Positions 61,693 through 64,000 of a DNA stretch of 64,000 bases are shown one piece after another. This stretch comes from Acidimicrobiaceae bacterium. GTDB lineage: Bacteria > Actinomycetota > Acidimicrobiia > Acidimicrobiales > RAAP-2. Each line of letters opens with the position of its first letter. Within the stretch, counting starts at the first letter, position 1. Location: positions 36,870 to 100,869 of the forward strand of contig DAIDJP010000041.1 in assembly GCA_027451285.1 (NCBI GenBank), written 5' to 3'. A program made the position numbers and the translations under genes. The notes under the pieces are model-generated. The model saw only the letters and a list, made by a program, of their open reading frames with translations, made no database searches and was not told the origin of the DNA.

Positions 61693-62309
61693 AAGAGACG
61701 GCCGAGCCACCAGCTCTGCAGGCGCGTGAACAAGTCGGCCCCCACGTGGAAAGTCAGCGAGTCGGCGATGATCAGCACCATCACCAACGGCAGGGCCATC
61801 GCGCGAAAGCGGTAGTAGCCGGCGAGGTGTCGCTGGGGCAACAGCCGCTCGATGATCGCCGAGCCATCCAGCGGCGGAATGGGCACCAGGTTAAAGACCC
61901 CGAGCGTGAGGTTCACGAGCCCGAGGTACATCCCGAAGGTCAGCAGCGTCGCCGACTGGATCGAGTGCAGGGCGATCTCGCAGAGCACGAAGCCCACCGC
62001 GCTCAGCGCGAAGTTGACCAGCGGTCCCACGAGCGCGACGTAGAGCGACTGACGACGCGGATTGCGCAGCCTCGCGAAGTTGACCGGCACCGGCTTGGCG
62101 TAGCCAAAGCCCGGCAATCCCGAGAAGATCAAGAGCATCGGCAGCAGGATCGAGCCGAAGGGGTCGATGTGGCGGATCGGGTTCAGCGTCAGGCGGTGCT
62201 GCTCCTTGGCCGTGGGGTCGCCGAAGAGGTAGGCCACGTAGCCGTGGCTCACCTCGTGCAGGACGACCGAGGGGATGAGTGCGGCCAGTAGGTAGACGTA
62301 GGTACTCAT
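61689..62309 (-). CDS. Site-2 protease family protein
   Basis: HEVSH zinc motif, NLVPIPPLDG. Confidence 0.95.
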   Translation of the reverse strand: MSTYVYLLAALIPSVVLHEVSHGYVAYLFGDPTAKEQHRLTLNPIRHIDPFGSILLPMLLIFSGLPGFGYAKPVPVNFARLRNPRRQSLYVALVGPLVNFALSAVGFVLCEIALHSIQSATLLTFGMYLGLVNLTLGVFNLVPIPPLDGSAIIERLLPQRHLAGYYRFRAMALPLVMVLIIADSLTFHVGADLFTRLQSWWLGRLF

Positions 62310-62313
62310 AACC

Positions 62314-63213
62314 TCACTCGTGGGCGCGCGGATGCGCGTTTTCGTACTCTCGTTGCAACGACGCCACCGACACCGCGGTGTAGAGCTGGGTGGTGGCGAT
62401 CGACGCGTGACCCAGCAACTCTTGGACCACTCTAATGTCGGCCCCGTGGGCCAGCATGTGCGTGGCGCAACTGTGGCGAAAGACGTGCGCACTGATGCGC
62501 GAGCGTTCGATGCCGGCGACCAGCGCGTGGCGCTCGACCACCAGTCCCACGCCCTGGCGCGAGAGTGGACCACCGCGGGCGTTCAGAAAGAGCCGGGTGG
62601 TGGCGTGCGGGCGCAATTCCGAGCGGCCCCCGGGGGCGAGGTAGTCGCGCAGGGCTGCCTCCAGCACCGAGCCCATCGGCACCAGACGCTGCTTGGAGCC
62701 TTTGCCCGTGACCCGGATCAGCTTTTCGTCGAAGTCGAGGTCGCTCAGGGTCACGCCGGTGGCCTCCGAGACGCGCACGCCGGTGCCGTAGAGCAGCTCT
62801 AGCAGCGCCCGGTCACGCTTGTCGATCGCCGTCTCGCGCGCCAGACCGTCGAGCAGGTGGGCGATCTCCTCCTCGGAGAGGGGCTTGGGCAGTCGTCGGC
62901 CCCGGCGGGCGCTACGCACCCGCGACGTCGGATCACGCTCGAGGTGGCCCTCTTCGACAAGGAAGGCGAACCACCCGCGTAGCGACGACGTCGCGCGGGC
63001 CGACGAACTGGCCGCGCGCGTCGCGCGAAGTCGGCCGAGGTAGCGCTCGACGTCGTCTTCGGTGACCTCGGACAAGAGCAGGGACTCGTCGCCCAACCAC
63101 GCGAGGAACGCCTCGCCGTCTCCGCGATAGGCCGCCAGAGTGGCGTTGGCACGGCCCTTCTCGACGCTCATCCAGTGGACGTACTCGCCCAGCAGGCGCT
63201 CGTCGTCAGTCAA
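62314..63213 (-). CDS. xerD: Tyrosine recombinase XerD
   Basis: HVFRHSCATHML, LLGHASIATTQLYT; TTG start overlaps the NUDIX stop. Confidence 0.9.
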   Translation of the reverse strand: MTDDERLLGEYVHWMSVEKGRANATLAAYRGDGEAFLAWLGDESLLLSEVTEDDVERYLGRLRATRAASSSARATSSLRGWFAFLVEEGHLERDPTSRVRSARRGRRLPKPLSEEEIAHLLDGLARETAIDKRDRALLELLYGTGVRVSEATGVTLSDLDFDEKLIRVTGKGSKQRLVPMGSVLEAALRDYLAPGGRSELRPHATTRLFLNARGGPLSRQGVGLVVERHALVAGIERSRISAHVFRHSCATHMLAHGADIRVVQELLGHASIATTQLYTAVSVASLQREYENAHPRAHE

Positions 63214-63748
63214 AGAATGTTCCGTAGACGCGATTGAGCGCCGCCGCCATCGTGGCGTCGATCGCCGGCTCACCCGCGAGCACCTCGCGCAGCTTCTCGG
63301 GGCTGAGCCACTCGATCGTCGCCGCGCTCTCCTCGGGCCCCTCGGGCTGACGGTCGAGCTGGCGCAGGTCGCGGGCCTCGTAGATCAACATGAGTTGGTC
63401 CGTCCAGCCGGGTGAGACCATGAGACGCGCGAGCAGTCGCCAGGTCCCCGCCTCGCAGCCCATCTCCTCACGCAGCTCGCGCTGGGCGGTGGCCAGGGGA
63501 TCCTCGCCGGCCACGTCGCAGGTGCCGGCCGGAATCTCGAGTGTGGTGCGATCCACCGTCGCCCGGTACTGGCGCAGCACGCCGATCTCACCGGCGTCGT
63601 TGAGCGCGAGGATCGCCACCGCCCCGCGATGGTGCGCCACGTCGCGGTCGAAGGAAAGTTCACCGTGGGCGACACTCACGCGCTCGACGTCAAAGACGTA
63701 GGAGTGCAGCAGCGGGACCCTCGACGTGACGCGAAATCCGTCGCTCAC
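63206..63748 (-). CDS. NUDIX hydrolase (ADP-ribose pyrophosphatase-like)
   Basis: [15 protein letters not shown] Nudix box, EIPAGT. Confidence 0.94.
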   Translation of the reverse strand: MSDGFRVTSRVPLLHSYVFDVERVSVAHGELSFDRDVAHHRGAVAILALNDAGEIGVLRQYRATVDRTTLEIPAGTCDVAGEDPLATAQRELREEMGCEAGTWRLLARLMVSPGWTDQLMLIYEARDLRQLDRQPEGPEESAATIEWLSPEKLREVLAGEPAIDATMAAALNRVYGTFFD

Positions 63749-64000
63749 AGCGACAGATCGACCGAGGCGGGGTTCAAGATGTGCGGCTCGCGACCCTCGG
63801 CGCGCGCCAGCGCCGCGGTGATCAGGCCGAGGAACAGGGGGTGCGGTCGGTCCGGACGCGACTTGAACTCCGGGTGGGCCTGGGTGCCGACGAAGTAGGA
63901 GTGCGAGGGCACCTCGACGAACTCGACCAGGCGACCGTCGGGTGACGTGCCCGAACAGCGCATGCCGGCCTCTTCGAACTGGCTGCGATAGCGCGAGTTG
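63745..64000 (-). CDS. pyrG: CTP synthase, C-terminal fragment (5' end beyond window)
   Basis: [26 protein letters not shown]...[20 protein letters not shown]; reading frame open to the window edge. Confidence 0.94.
   Translation of the reverse strand, partial: NSRYRSQFEEAGMRCSGTSPDGRLVEFVEVPSHSYFVGTQAHPEFKSRPDRPHPLFLGLITAALARAEGREPHILNPASVDLSL

Noticed and set aside
62314-63213. Tyrosine recombinase as a mobile-element integrase
   Set aside because: XerD-like housekeeping recombinase next to NUDIX and pyrG; no att sites, cargo or flanking tRNA.

Overview
This 64-kb, high-GC window looks like a compact actinobacterial chromosome segment, probably Acidimicrobiia-like (inferred from gene content; not verified). 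It is mostly housekeeping. Main loci: the Pup-proteasome locus (arc, dop, pup, prcB, prcA, pafA) running into lepB-tatA/B-tatC-helY; transketolase/transaldolase; fbiC (F420); gltBD; thiOS; tRNA-Pro(GGG); acs and an acetate transporter; trpCFBA divergent from trpD; der-DUF512; ispH; an 8-gene scpA-to-plsC run including aroA/tyrA/aroH/cmk; trpS; xerD; and the 3' end of pyrG. I saw no CRISPR array, prophage or transposon. The strongest observations beyond annotation are: (1) a recurrent TANNNT-N6-(A/G)TG arrangement at 16 gene starts, implying widespread leaderless transcripts; (2) a 10-codon leader ORF (MLNAVSSAGA) that follows this rule and overlaps the trpD start by ATGA; (3) three divergent gene pairs with back-to-back leaderless promoters in 46-53 bp; (4) four convergent gene pairs whose stop codons share a CTAG/TTAA palindrome; (5) a tandem ThyX-like protein whose two halves carry complementary, degenerate RHRx7S motifs; (6) a folded leader ahead of a DadA-type oxidoreductase; (7) large perfect inverted repeats between the acetate transporter gene and acs. 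All calls come from reading sequence and supplied translations; no searches or folding programs were run.
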